A DNA stretch of 33,427 nt from an uncultured Eubacterium sp. Lineage in GTDB: Bacteria > Bacillota > Clostridia > Lachnospirales > Lachnospiraceae. Below, one piece after another: positions 23,507 through 31,416 of the stretch (position 1 is its first letter; each line of letters begins with the position of its first letter). Location: contig CAJTTQ010000024.1 of the NCBI GenBank assembly GCA_910579145.1, positions 1-33,427 of the forward strand. Reading direction: 5' to 3'. The notes below the pieces were generated by a model that was given only the letters and a program-made list of their open reading frames with translations, had not been told where the DNA came from and did not search any database. The position numbers and the translations under genes were made by a program.

Positions 23507-23519
23507 AGGAAAACAATAA
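23250..23519 (+). CDS. small hypothetical helical protein
   Basis: 89-residue frame from ATG 23250, with GGGGAGG at 23233-23239 9-10 bases upstream. It is charged and helical, with blocks VKAQVIRELEEKANGKDM and LSFSQQEVSVLLEIMTKDMS, ending in a basic tail. Codon choice looks like that of neighbouring genes, unlike the overlapping frame. It resembles the final helical block of the preceding gene product in style (MSPAEKQKVEMMKR versus MPKEQQDMFDMVS), so the two may be related subunits. No function is assigned. Confidence 0.7.
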   Translation: MTGQEDIFKNMHPVKAQVIRELEEKANGKDMKSLVPLIMEAMQKLKAHNLSFSQQEVSVLLEIMTKDMSPAEKQKVEMMKRVVKNKGKQ

Positions 23520-23578
23520 CAGAGAAGATATTTGGCGGCGTGGCAATGGAGCCGGTTGCAAAAGAAAAGGAGAATGGG

Positions 23579-25402
23579 ATGAATAGTAAGATGAAAAAGA
23601 CGGCTGCGGTCGTATTGCTTTTTTCGATGGCGGCGGGAATGGGGTATTCCCATCCGGGTATGGAACAGGTGTCAGCGGCTTCCGGTCCAAGGCTTAGCAA
23701 AAAGAAAGTGGTGATCAAAGAAGGGAAATCGGCGAAGATCACACTGAAAAACAAAGCGGGCGCGAAGAAGATCAAGTGGTCGATCACCAATAAAAGAGTG
23801 GCGACGATCAAAGTGAAGAGCGCTTCGGTGAATGTGAAGGGGAAAAAGGCCGGGCAGACGAGGCTGACTTGCCGCTTTTCCTATCATGGAAAGAAGAAAA
23901 CACTGAAGTGTAATGTAATAGTAAAAAGAGTGAACCGGTCAATAGAAGACGACACGGGAAAAGTGCCGTCGGTTCCTTCCATACAGAATACACAGGCGCC
24001 GCCGGCTCCACAGCAGTCGCAGCAGCCGGGGAATCCAGGAGCGACACAACCGCCTGCGCAGACGCCGGTATCGACCGGGACGCCGGAACCGATCCCTGTT
24101 TTAGACGACGTGGACGCAAGTGCGAAGTATGAGATCCAGGGCAGCCTGAAAGGGGCGTACCAGCGTTTTTTTGGAAATGTGGGTACATCGGTGAACATTT
24201 TCCAGATCGAGCCCTCCGGCAGTATTTTTGAGAACGCCGGCGATATGTTTGCGTTTACGAAGAGCCAGTACAACAGCATCACGCCGGAGAATGAGACGAA
24301 GCCGTGCCGCCTTTTGAATATGGGCACAGATTTTAATGATTATTTTGCCACGGATTTTAAGGCGCAGACGATGCCTGTCTCGGAGGCAAAGGCAGATCCA
24401 CATTATTATGTGCCGGATAGTTATAAGGAAGAGGTTTGTCCGCAGATCAATTACTCACAGTTTGATATCTTCATGAAGAAGGCCGCTGAAAATGGCATGC
24501 GCATCCGTTTCCATGCGTTCGTGTGGCACCAGCAGACGCCGGATTGGCTGTTTAAAGAGAACTTTGACGCCGAGGGGAACTGGGTTACGCCGGAGGTGAT
24601 GGATGCGAGACTCGAGTACTACATTAAATCGGTGATCCGGTATATTACGCTGAAAGAACAGGAATTGGGATGTGACGTCGTTTACTGCTACGATGTGGCC
24701 AATGAGTATTTTCACAATAATGATAAGCAGGATAAGGATAACAGCTATGTAAAATCGTATTGGGATGAGGTGTATTACCCCGATAATAAATTTGATAAAA
24801 ATACTGGAAAATATGAACAGGTCGCGGAACCGGTATACATCAAACGCGCGTTTACGTATGCGAGGGAGATTTTGGACAGCTATGGGAAGAAGGATGTGTC
24901 ACTGTTCTATAACGACTACAATACGTACATGGTATCCGATTCGATCCTGAAGCTGGTCGAGTACATCAATCAGGATCAGATGCTTTGCGACGGGATCGGC
25001 ATGCAGAGCCATTTGGATGTAAGTTATCCGACCGTGGAAAATTACGCGGCGACGCTGAGAAAGTTTCTGGCCTGCGAGAAGCTTCGCGAGGTGCAGATCA
25101 CGGAGCTGGACGTGACGGCGGGATCGAGTGATAATCTGTTGAAGAGGCAGATGGATTACTATTATAACCTGATGAAGGCGATTCTAGAGGTGAGAAAGGA
25201 TTATCCTGGCAAGATCACAGGTATGACGTTTTGGGGACTGTACGATGGATTTTCTTGGAGACGGGAAAAATATCCGCTTTTGTTCGCGAGTACGACAGAG
25301 GCGAAGGGAGCGTATTACAAAGTACTCCAGGCGGCGGCAGAGGCGGTCGAAGAGGAGAAGGCTAATGGATGTAGTGAAGAAGTAACGTGCCAAAGATTTT
25401 GA
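23579..25402 (+). CDS. secreted GH10 endo-1,4-beta-xylanase with Ig-like domain
   Basis: Extracellular glycoside hydrolase, 607 residues from ATG 23579 (AAGGAG 7 bases upstream). Residues 1-34 are a signal peptide ending near VSAAS; 38-118 is a lysine-rich Big2-like module (KKIKWSITNKRVATIKVK); 130-175 is a Pro/Gln/Thr-rich linker; the catalytic GH10 domain spans about 185-590. Active-site signatures are FHAFVWHQQTPDW, the acid/base Glu E376 in YDVANEY, and the nucleophile E509 in ITELDV, with FWGLYDGFSWR near the end. It probably degrades xylan; sugar specificity within GH10 cannot be fixed. A strong terminator follows 12 bases after the stop. Confidence 0.92.
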   Translation: MNSKMKKTAAVVLLFSMAAGMGYSHPGMEQVSAASGPRLSKKKVVIKEGKSAKITLKNKAGAKKIKWSITNKRVATIKVKSASVNVKGKKAGQTRLTCRFSYHGKKKTLKCNVIVKRVNRSIEDDTGKVPSVPSIQNTQAPPAPQQSQQPGNPGATQPPAQTPVSTGTPEPIPVLDDVDASAKYEIQGSLKGAYQRFFGNVGTSVNIFQIEPSGSIFENAGDMFAFTKSQYNSITPENETKPCRLLNMGTDFNDYFATDFKAQTMPVSEAKADPHYYVPDSYKEEVCPQINYSQFDIFMKKAAENGMRIRFHAFVWHQQTPDWLFKENFDAEGNWVTPEVMDARLEYYIKSVIRYITLKEQELGCDVVYCYDVANEYFHNNDKQDKDNSYVKSYWDEVYYPDNKFDKNTGKYEQVAEPVYIKRAFTYAREILDSYGKKDVSLFYNDYNTYMVSDSILKLVEYINQDQMLCDGIGMQSHLDVSYPTVENYAATLRKFLACEKLREVQITELDVTAGSSDNLLKRQMDYYYNLMKAILEVRKDYPGKITGMTFWGLYDGFSWRREKYPLLFASTTEAKGAYYKVLQAAAEAVEEEKANGCSEEVTCQRF

Positions 25403-25414
25403 TCGGATAAAAGG

Positions 25415-25455
25415 ACTCCGATGATAAGTTCGCATTTATCATCGGAGTTCTTTTT
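25415..25455. terminator. bidirectional intrinsic terminator
   Basis: A 13-bp perfect stem (ACTCCGATGATAA at 25415-25427 with its complement at 25436-25448) and 8-base loop, followed rightward by TCTTTTT. Leftward the stem is followed by CCTTTT, so it probably also ends the leucine-rich protein transcript coming from the right. Confidence 0.9.
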
Positions 25456-25502
25456 GGCACATTTATTCCGTATTTAACATCTCATTTTTTGGCATCCATC
25501 TG

Positions 25503-28166
25503 TTATTTCTTTTTGAGCTTCATCGTCTTTCCGGTTTTTGTACCCAGCTTCTTTTTATAATTCTTGAGCAGCTTTTTCGGTACTTTGATGATTGCTTTCT
25601 TCGAAATTCCTTTGATGGCGTTATCTGCGATATCCACGACGCTGTTTGCGTTGATTGTGATGGACTGCAGTTTTTTACAGCCGTAAAATGCGTTCTTTCC
25701 CAGTTCGTCGATTGATTTCGGTAAAACGATACTTTTCAGTTTCGTGCATTTGCGGAACGAGGAGGCACCGATGATCTCGACCGAACGTCCCATCTTGATC
25801 GACGTAACATTTTTGCAGCCGTAAAATGCGTAGTCTTCAATGCTTGTTACGTTATTGCCGATCACGATTGATGTCAGTTTCGTGTTTTTGTAAAATGCGT
25901 TTTTCCCAATCGAGGTAACTTTGTATGTCTTTCCATCGCATGTGACCGTGGCCGGAATCTTGAGGGGCTTCAGATCCTTACTTGATGTACTGGAAATTTC
26001 TACCTCTCCTTCTTCTTCATCTGTGATGTGATAAAGAAGATTCTGGCTGATCAGTGTATCGTCCCTACTGTATACGCTGTCTTTTCCGGAACTGTATGGC
26101 AGAATCGTAAAATTCATGCGGGCGGCACCGGTGTAATGATTGATTCCCTGAACGACAGCATAGGCAGTTCCTTCATTGATATTTGACTCATAGCTCAATG
26201 CGTAATCCACATCCTGCACAAGTGTTTTACCATTTAAAACTACCGTTACAGTCGGTTTCTTTTCAGAACCGTCAAATGTGAATATCGTATTGGATAATGT
26301 CATAGCCGCCTGTTCCAGAGAAATCCTCTCAATCGTATACGAAATAACTTTCTCTCCCTTGTAGATCCCTTTTCCGGTTACTGTAACGGCTGCTTCTCCC
26401 GGCTCTGTATCATTTGCGTAGGTCAGTTCGTAATCTGTTCCTTCGGTTAGCAGTTTTCCCTCCGGATCCTTTACGGTAACGGCCGGTTTTTTTGAACTGC
26501 CATCATATAAAACGGATGTATAGGCCAACGATATGTCATAGTCCTCCATCGGCGTTTTATAAATGGTGTACGTCATTTCTGCGATTCCCTGACAGGTGCC
26601 TATCCCTGTCACGGTAACGGTTGCGGTACCCTCGTCGATATCATTTTTGTAAGCCAGGGTGTAATCTTTTCCTTCAACCAGTGTTTCTTCCCCGTATGTT
26701 ACCGTCACATCAGGATCCTGTTTTTCACCATTATACAGAGTTTCCTGATATTCGAGGCTGATGTCGCATTTCTCCAGCGGACGATATATTTCAAAGTTAT
26801 ATTCCCGTTCGCCTTTCCACAAACCCAGCCCCTTGAAAATGATTGACGCTGTTCCGCAATCTTTGTTATTTTTATACGAAATTTCGTAATCTTTTCCGTT
26901 CTTTAAAGTAAAGGCTTTGTCTTTCGCAAAATAAATAACTTCCGGATCGGAGACGTAAATTGGTTTGCCTGTATATTCATATTGTTTGGATCCTGGATCG
27001 AACCCGAGATTGGTAGGAATTGCAGCGAAATCAATCCTTTCTTTTGCGTCTGCGTAGTTTACCTGATTCTCTTTGCAATATTCGATTTGATAGTCATTCG
27101 TACAAAGAACCAGACAGAGTTCCGGAAAATTGTCCTCTCCTATATAGGTCAGTGAGGCGGGAAGCGCTACAATGCTATCTGGATGTAGTGCCAAATGATC
27201 TTTCAATGCCTGATTTCCAAGTTTTTCTAGATTGGCAGGAAGAGTGATTGGCTCTTTACCACTATAAAAACTGAATGCACCATGACCAAATTCCTTAACA
27301 GTTGACGGAATCTGAATCTCGTTAAGAGATGGACTGTCAAAAACAGAACCAATATTAGAAAGCTTTGTACTTCCAATGATTTCCAGTCCTTCATGAAGAA
27401 TCACTTTTTTTAGTTTATTACAACCATTGAAAGAACCACTCAAAATTTGTTTTACGGTCTTTGGGACATCAATTTCAGTGATACTACTATCGTAAAAAGC
27501 ATATTTGTCGATGGTCTCTAATCCTTCATTTAATACGACTTTTTTCAACGATTTGCAGCCTTCAAATGTCGAGGGGTTAATGATTTTAACCTTTGATGGT
27601 ATTTCGATTTCCGTCAACGCATAGCATTGTGCAAAAGCATAGTTCCCGATCTGCTCGACCGATTGAGGTATGGTGATTTCTTTTAAAACTTCGCATTGAT
27701 AGAAAGCAGAAATGCTAATTGTTTTCAATCCTTCATGAAGAACAACCTTTCCCAGCGAGTTACACGTAGAAAAAGCATAGTCCCCAATCTTTGTAACGGA
27801 TTGCGGTATGTCTATTTCCGTTAATTTTTCACAGTTTTCAAAACTGTTGTCTTTGATTTCCGTCAAAGTATTCGGTAAAGAAACCTGACTGATGTTCTTA
27901 AAGCCATGAAAATAAATGGAAGTAATTCCTTCCGCCACGACCATTTTGGTTACGGATTCGGATTGTTCCGGTGTTGCTGCTAGGTCACAGGCCCCTGTAC
28001 CTGATATCGTCATCGTCCCCGTTTCCGCATCAAACTCTGCGGTCCATCCCTCTGTCGCTTCGGTTCCCCTAGTTGTGTCCGCAGCCATCGCAGATCCCGG
28101 CTGTGATGTTAGCAGTAGCGCGGCCGTCATAATGGCGGCCATGATACGTTTTGTTTTTTTCTTCAT
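25503..28166 (-). CDS. secreted BspA-type leucine-rich repeat protein with Ig-like repeats
   Basis: 887-residue exported protein. Residues 1-28 are a signal peptide (KKKTKRI then hydrophobic, AMA-A cleavage region). About 60-370 hold BspA/LRR_5 repeats (pattern L-x-x-I-x-I-P-x-x-V-x-x-I-x-x-x-A-F-x-x-C). About 400-690 contain four tandem Ig-like units, each with a Y/F-x-G start and a G-K/T-D-Y-x-L-S/A/T-Y motif. About 734-870 are a second LRR_5 block and the end is a Lys-rich tail (KKLLKNYKKKLGTKTGKT). There is no LPxTG; surface attachment may rely on the basic tail. GGGAGGAAAACGG precedes the ATG. Such proteins often mediate adhesion or binding, but the ligand here is unknown. Confidence 0.9.
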   Translation of the reverse strand: MKKKTKRIMAAIMTAALLLTSQPGSAMAADTTRGTEATEGWTAEFDAETGTMTISGTGACDLAATPEQSESVTKMVVAEGITSIYFHGFKNISQVSLPNTLTEIKDNSFENCEKLTEIDIPQSVTKIGDYAFSTCNSLGKVVLHEGLKTISISAFYQCEVLKEITIPQSVEQIGNYAFAQCYALTEIEIPSKVKIINPSTFEGCKSLKKVVLNEGLETIDKYAFYDSSITEIDVPKTVKQILSGSFNGCNKLKKVILHEGLEIIGSTKLSNIGSVFDSPSLNEIQIPSTVKEFGHGAFSFYSGKEPITLPANLEKLGNQALKDHLALHPDSIVALPASLTYIGEDNFPELCLVLCTNDYQIEYCKENQVNYADAKERIDFAAIPTNLGFDPGSKQYEYTGKPIYVSDPEVIYFAKDKAFTLKNGKDYEISYKNNKDCGTASIIFKGLGLWKGEREYNFEIYRPLEKCDISLEYQETLYNGEKQDPDVTVTYGEETLVEGKDYTLAYKNDIDEGTATVTVTGIGTCQGIAEMTYTIYKTPMEDYDISLAYTSVLYDGSSKKPAVTVKDPEGKLLTEGTDYELTYANDTEPGEAAVTVTGKGIYKGEKVISYTIERISLEQAAMTLSNTIFTFDGSEKKPTVTVVLNGKTLVQDVDYALSYESNINEGTAYAVVQGINHYTGAARMNFTILPYSSGKDSVYSRDDTLISQNLLYHITDEEEGEVEISSTSSKDLKPLKIPATVTCDGKTYKVTSIGKNAFYKNTKLTSIVIGNNVTSIEDYAFYGCKNVTSIKMGRSVEIIGASSFRKCTKLKSIVLPKSIDELGKNAFYGCKKLQSITINANSVVDIADNAIKGISKKAIIKVPKKLLKNYKKKLGTKTGKTMKLKKK

Positions 28167-28198
28167 CCGTTTTCCTCCCTATTAAATAAAAAATTTTC

Positions 28199-28238
28199 GG
28201 AATCTCAAAGCTATAAAAGTGTAAACGCTTCAGATTCC
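28199..28238 (-). other. leader hairpin just upstream of the leucine-rich gene
   Basis: Imperfect stem GGAATCT/AGATTCC (28199-28205/28232-28238) extended inward by AAGC/GCTT with small bulges. It lies about 30 bases before the start codon, within the predicted leader. A further 7-bp stem TTTTGTC/GACAAAA sits at 28262-28284. No T tract follows either one, so they are not obvious terminators. Confidence 0.4.
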
Positions 28239-28340
28239 TTTTGTATAAAAATCCACCGATTTTTGTCGAAATCCCTGACAAAACCATATGAAGGTGATTT
28301 TTCATGTATCCGTGGAATTCAATCAAAGGATAGTTCTTTC

Positions 28341-28413
28341 AAAGTGCAATACCAGCGTTGCCGGCTGTAATCTCTCAAGATCGTGAGAGGTGATAGGTTA
28401 AAAATTGCAACTT
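28341..28413 (-). ncRNA. candidate structured leader RNA
   Basis: A 73-base region near the predicted transcript start folds as a closed multi-branch. The outer stem of 10 positions (28413-28404 with 28350-28341) has one mismatch and one G-T pair. Inside are hairpin CTCTCA/TGAGAG (28388-28371) and a small CAGC/GCTG stem-loop near 28352-28366. It matches no riboswitch class I can name. Symmetry means the plus strand could also fold, though the promoter found points leftward. Low confidence without comparative data. Confidence 0.3.
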
Positions 28414-28428
28414 TAGGTATATATAAAC

Positions 28429-28457
28429 AGTATAGCATAGTTAATACTTTAATACAA
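28429..28457 (-). promoter_or_regulatory. candidate promoter of the leucine-rich gene
   Basis: Minus-strand -35 TTGTAT (28457-28452), 17-base spacer, -10 TATACT (28434-28429). The leader to the ATG at 28166 would be roughly 255 bases. The stretch 28460-28610 between this and the CIRCE element holds no feature I can support. Confidence 0.45.
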
Positions 28458-28614
28458 ATACTTCTTATACTATTGTAAAAAGGGTTGAATCCATGTACGG
28501 GTTGTACTTATGTTGTTTTTTTGATGCGCATCTATAGTTCTAAAAGTTATTATACAAGACGAAAAGATATTTTAGAAGACTTTAGAAGTGACTAATTCAA
28601 GAAAATAAAAATTA

Positions 28615-28641
28615 TTAGCACTCTCCATTGACGAGTGCTAA
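28615..28641 (+). promoter_or_regulatory. CIRCE operator (HrcA binding site)
   Basis: Perfect consensus inverted repeat TTAGCACTC (28615-28623), 9-base spacer, GAGTGCTAA (28633-28641). CIRCE is the heat-shock operator bound by HrcA. It overlaps the -35 of the clpB promoter, so bound repressor would block polymerase directly. Confidence 0.97.
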
Positions 28642-28656
28642 TAATTGTGATATAAC
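28628..28656 (+). promoter_or_regulatory. clpB promoter overlapping CIRCE
   Basis: -35 TTGACG (28628-28633), 17-base spacer, -10 TATAAC (28651-28656). Start expected near 28663, leaving a leader of about 110 bases. Confidence 0.7.
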
Positions 28657-28776
28657 ATAATTGTAGGATGTTGTGAGACTTGGAATGCTCTGTATATGAT
28701 TTGGCAAGTATAGAGTATAGAGAACAGAACGAGAGGATCATTTGTATCAGGTTGTTTTGCAGAAAGGGTGAAGATG

Positions 28777-31338
28777 ATGAATATTACAAAATTTACGCAG
28801 AGGTCCGTCGAAATCCTGAATAACCTCGAAAAGATCGCGTATGATTTCGGGGCGCAGGAAATCGTGCAGGAACACCTGCTGTATGGGATGCTGACGGTGG
28901 ACGACAGCCTTTTAAAGAAACTGGTTGAAAAAATGGACATCGACAGCGATGTATTTCTGGCCCAGGTCGAGGGACTGGTGAGGAAGCGCCCGCAGGTGAG
29001 CGGCGGCCAGGTTTATATCGGCGAGCAGTTGAATAAAGTACTTGTCTACGCGGAAAATGAGGCGAAAGCACTTGGAGACGAGTATGTCTCGGTGGAGCAC
29101 CTGTTTCTAAGCCTGCTGCGCAAGCCGTCTAAAGAGGTGAAGCAGCTGTTTTCTGATTTTCAGATCGACCGGGAACGCTTTTTACAGGCGCTTTCCAAAA
29201 TCCGCGGAAATCAAAAAGTGACGACGGACAACCCGGAAGCGGTGTACGACAGTCTGAGCAAATACGGGTACGATCTCGTGGAGAGGGCCAGGCAGCAGAA
29301 ACTGGACCCGGTCATAGGAAGGGATTCGGAAATAAGGAATATGATCCGCATTTTATCCAGAAAAACGAAAAATAATCCGGTGATGATCGGAGAGCCGGGT
29401 GTTGGAAAAACGGCGGCGGTCGAAGGGCTCGCGCAGCGGATCGTCCGCGGCGACGTGCCGGATGCGTTGAAAGATAAGCAGATCTTCGCTCTTGATATGG
29501 GTTCGCTCGTCGCCGGCGCGAAGTACAGAGGGGAGTTTGAAGAACGGCTGAAGGCTGTTTTGCAGGAAGTCAAAGAGAGCGACGGGAAGATCATTTTGTT
29601 CGTCGATGAGCTCCATACGATCGTCGGCGCGGGGAAAACGGACGGCGCGATGGACGCAGGCAATATGCTGAAGCCGATGTTAGCACGCGGCGAACTGCAC
29701 TGTATCGGGGCGACGACACTTGATGAGTACCGCATGTACATTGAGAAGGACGCCGCATTGGAGCGGAGGTTCCAGCCGGTCATCGTAGATGAGCCGACGG
29801 TAGAAGATACGATTTCGATCCTGCGTGGATTGAAAGACCGGTATGAGGTGTTTCACGGAGTGAAGATCATGGACGCCGCGCTCGTAAGCGCCGCCGTCCT
29901 GTCAAACCGCTACATTTCGGACCGTTTTCTGCCGGATAAGGCGATCGACCTCGTTGATGAGGCGTGTGCCCTGATCAAGACCGAACTTGATTCCATGCCG
30001 ACCGAACTGGATGACGTGCAGCGGCACATCATGCAGCTTGAGATCGAAGAGGCGGCGCTGAAAAAAGAGACCGACAGCCTGAGTAAAGAGCGTCTGGAAA
30101 ATCTGCAGAAGGAATTAGCTGAATTAAGGGAGGAGTTTTCCGGCGCAAAAGCGAAGTGGGACAATGAAAAAAATGCGGTGGAGAAAATACATGGACTAAA
30201 AGCGGAACTCGAAGCGGTCAACAATCAGATCGAGGCGGCGAAAAACAGCTATGACCTGGAAAAGGCAGCGCAGCTTCAATACGGCGATCTGCCAAGGATC
30301 ACGAAACAGCTGGAAGAAGCAGAAGAGCGGGCGAAGCACAGCGACCAGTCGATGGTGCATGAGAGTGTGTCGGAGGAGGAGATCGCGAAGATTGTCTCGC
30401 GCTGGACGGGAATACCGGTGGCGAAGCTGACCGAATCAGAGAGAAATAAGACGCTTCATCTCGATGAGGCGCTGCACCGGAGGGTCGTCGGCCAGGACGA
30501 GGGCGTGACAAAGGTGACAGAGGCGATACTCCGGTCGAAGGCGGGTATTAAAGATCCGAACAAACCGATTGGTTCCTTTCTGTTCATGGGGCCGACCGGC
30601 GTGGGAAAAACAGAGCTTGCGAAAAGTCTTGCCCAGAATCTGTTTGACAACGAGCAGAACATGGTGCGTATCGATATGAGTGAGTATATGGAGAAGCATT
30701 CCGTATCCAGGCTCATCGGTGCCCCTCCGGGATATGTCGGTTATGAAGAGGGTGGACAGCTGACCGAGGCGGTCCGCAGAAAGCCGTACTCGGTTGTCCT
30801 ATTTGATGAGATCGAGAAGGCGCACCCGGATGTGTTCAATGTATTTCTGCAGATCCTCGATGACGGCCGCGTGACGGATTCCAAAGGCCGGACCGTGGAT
30901 TTCAAAAATACGATTCTGATCATGACATCAAATCTCGGTGCGGAGTTTTTGCTGGAAGGAATTGAAGAGGATGGCTCGATCAGGCCGGAAGCAGAAGAAC
31001 TTGTAATGGAAAAGCTTCGAATGAGTTTTAAACCGGAGTTTTTGAACCGTTTGGATGAGATCATCATGTTTAAGCCGCTGACGAGGGAGAATATCCGGGG
31101 CATTATCGACCTTTTGGTGACAGATCTGAACCGGCGGCTGTCGGAAAGGGAACTGTCGGTGGAACTGACTGACGGCGCGAAGGAAAAGATCGTGGAACAC
31201 GCGTATGAACCGGCCTATGGTGCCAGACCGCTGAAGCGGTATATTCAAAAACATGTGGAAACGCTCCTGGCAAAAAAGATATTAGCGGATGAACTGCATG
31301 CCGGTGATACGTTTGTCATAGATACGGATGCTTTTTGA
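28777..31338 (+). CDS. clpB: ATP-dependent disaggregase ClpB
   Basis: Hsp100 chaperone that, with DnaK, extracts polypeptides from aggregates. The 853 residues contain the N-terminal Clp repeats (1-145), AAA+ domain 1 with Walker A GEPGVGKT at 205-212 and pore loop GAKYRGEFEER, a long coiled-coil middle domain at about 400-520 (the feature separating ClpB from ClpA and ClpC), and AAA+ domain 2 with Walker A GPTGVGKTE near 600 and pore motif GYVGYEEGGQ. No ClpP-binding tripeptide was noticed. I chose ATG 28777, which gives the family start MNITKFTQ; AAAGGG lies 8 bases upstream. In-frame GTG 28768 and ATG 28774 are too near that site. Control is by HrcA through CIRCE. Confidence 0.95.
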   Translation: MNITKFTQRSVEILNNLEKIAYDFGAQEIVQEHLLYGMLTVDDSLLKKLVEKMDIDSDVFLAQVEGLVRKRPQVSGGQVYIGEQLNKVLVYAENEAKALGDEYVSVEHLFLSLLRKPSKEVKQLFSDFQIDRERFLQALSKIRGNQKVTTDNPEAVYDSLSKYGYDLVERARQQKLDPVIGRDSEIRNMIRILSRKTKNNPVMIGEPGVGKTAAVEGLAQRIVRGDVPDALKDKQIFALDMGSLVAGAKYRGEFEERLKAVLQEVKESDGKIILFVDELHTIVGAGKTDGAMDAGNMLKPMLARGELHCIGATTLDEYRMYIEKDAALERRFQPVIVDEPTVEDTISILRGLKDRYEVFHGVKIMDAALVSAAVLSNRYISDRFLPDKAIDLVDEACALIKTELDSMPTELDDVQRHIMQLEIEEAALKKETDSLSKERLENLQKELAELREEFSGAKAKWDNEKNAVEKIHGLKAELEAVNNQIEAAKNSYDLEKAAQLQYGDLPRITKQLEEAEERAKHSDQSMVHESVSEEEIAKIVSRWTGIPVAKLTESERNKTLHLDEALHRRVVGQDEGVTKVTEAILRSKAGIKDPNKPIGSFLFMGPTGVGKTELAKSLAQNLFDNEQNMVRIDMSEYMEKHSVSRLIGAPPGYVGYEEGGQLTEAVRRKPYSVVLFDEIEKAHPDVFNVFLQILDDGRVTDSKGRTVDFKNTILIMTSNLGAEFLLEGIEEDGSIRPEAEELVMEKLRMSFKPEFLNRLDEIIMFKPLTRENIRGIIDLLVTDLNRRLSERELSVELTDGAKEKIVEHAYEPAYGARPLKRYIQKHVETLLAKKILADELHAGDTFVIDTDAF

Positions 31339-31360
31339 GGCTGGAAATAAAGTAAGGAAA

Positions 31361-31413
31361 AATAAGGGGGGGGGTGCCACACTAATTACTTAGTGCGACA
31401 GTCCCCCTTTATT
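31361..31413. terminator. bidirectional terminator between clpB and chemoreceptor gene
   Basis: Long hairpin: AATAAGGGGG (31361-31370) pairs with CCCCCTTTATT (31403-31413), with an inner imperfect stem centred on CACTAA-TTAC-TTAGTG (31380-31395). Rightward it continues TTTATTGTTTC; leftward it is followed by TTATTTTTCC. It serves the convergent clpB and chemoreceptor genes. Part of the inner sequence (TGCCACACTAA) also occurs at 15745-15755. Confidence 0.8.
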
Positions 31414-31416
31414 GTT

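Noticed and set aside
28371..28388. known riboswitch in the leucine-rich gene leader
   Set aside because: Compared from memory with c-di-GMP, SAM, preQ1, TPP and cobalamin consensus cores; none fits.
28341..28413. tRNA-sized 73-base fold
   Set aside because: No T-loop consensus, no proper 7-base anticodon loop and no acceptor-stem match; kept only as an unknown leader fold.
31365..31374. G run as a quadruplex
   Set aside because: It is a single run of ten G that pairs with CCCCC in a terminator stem; four separate G tracts are not present.
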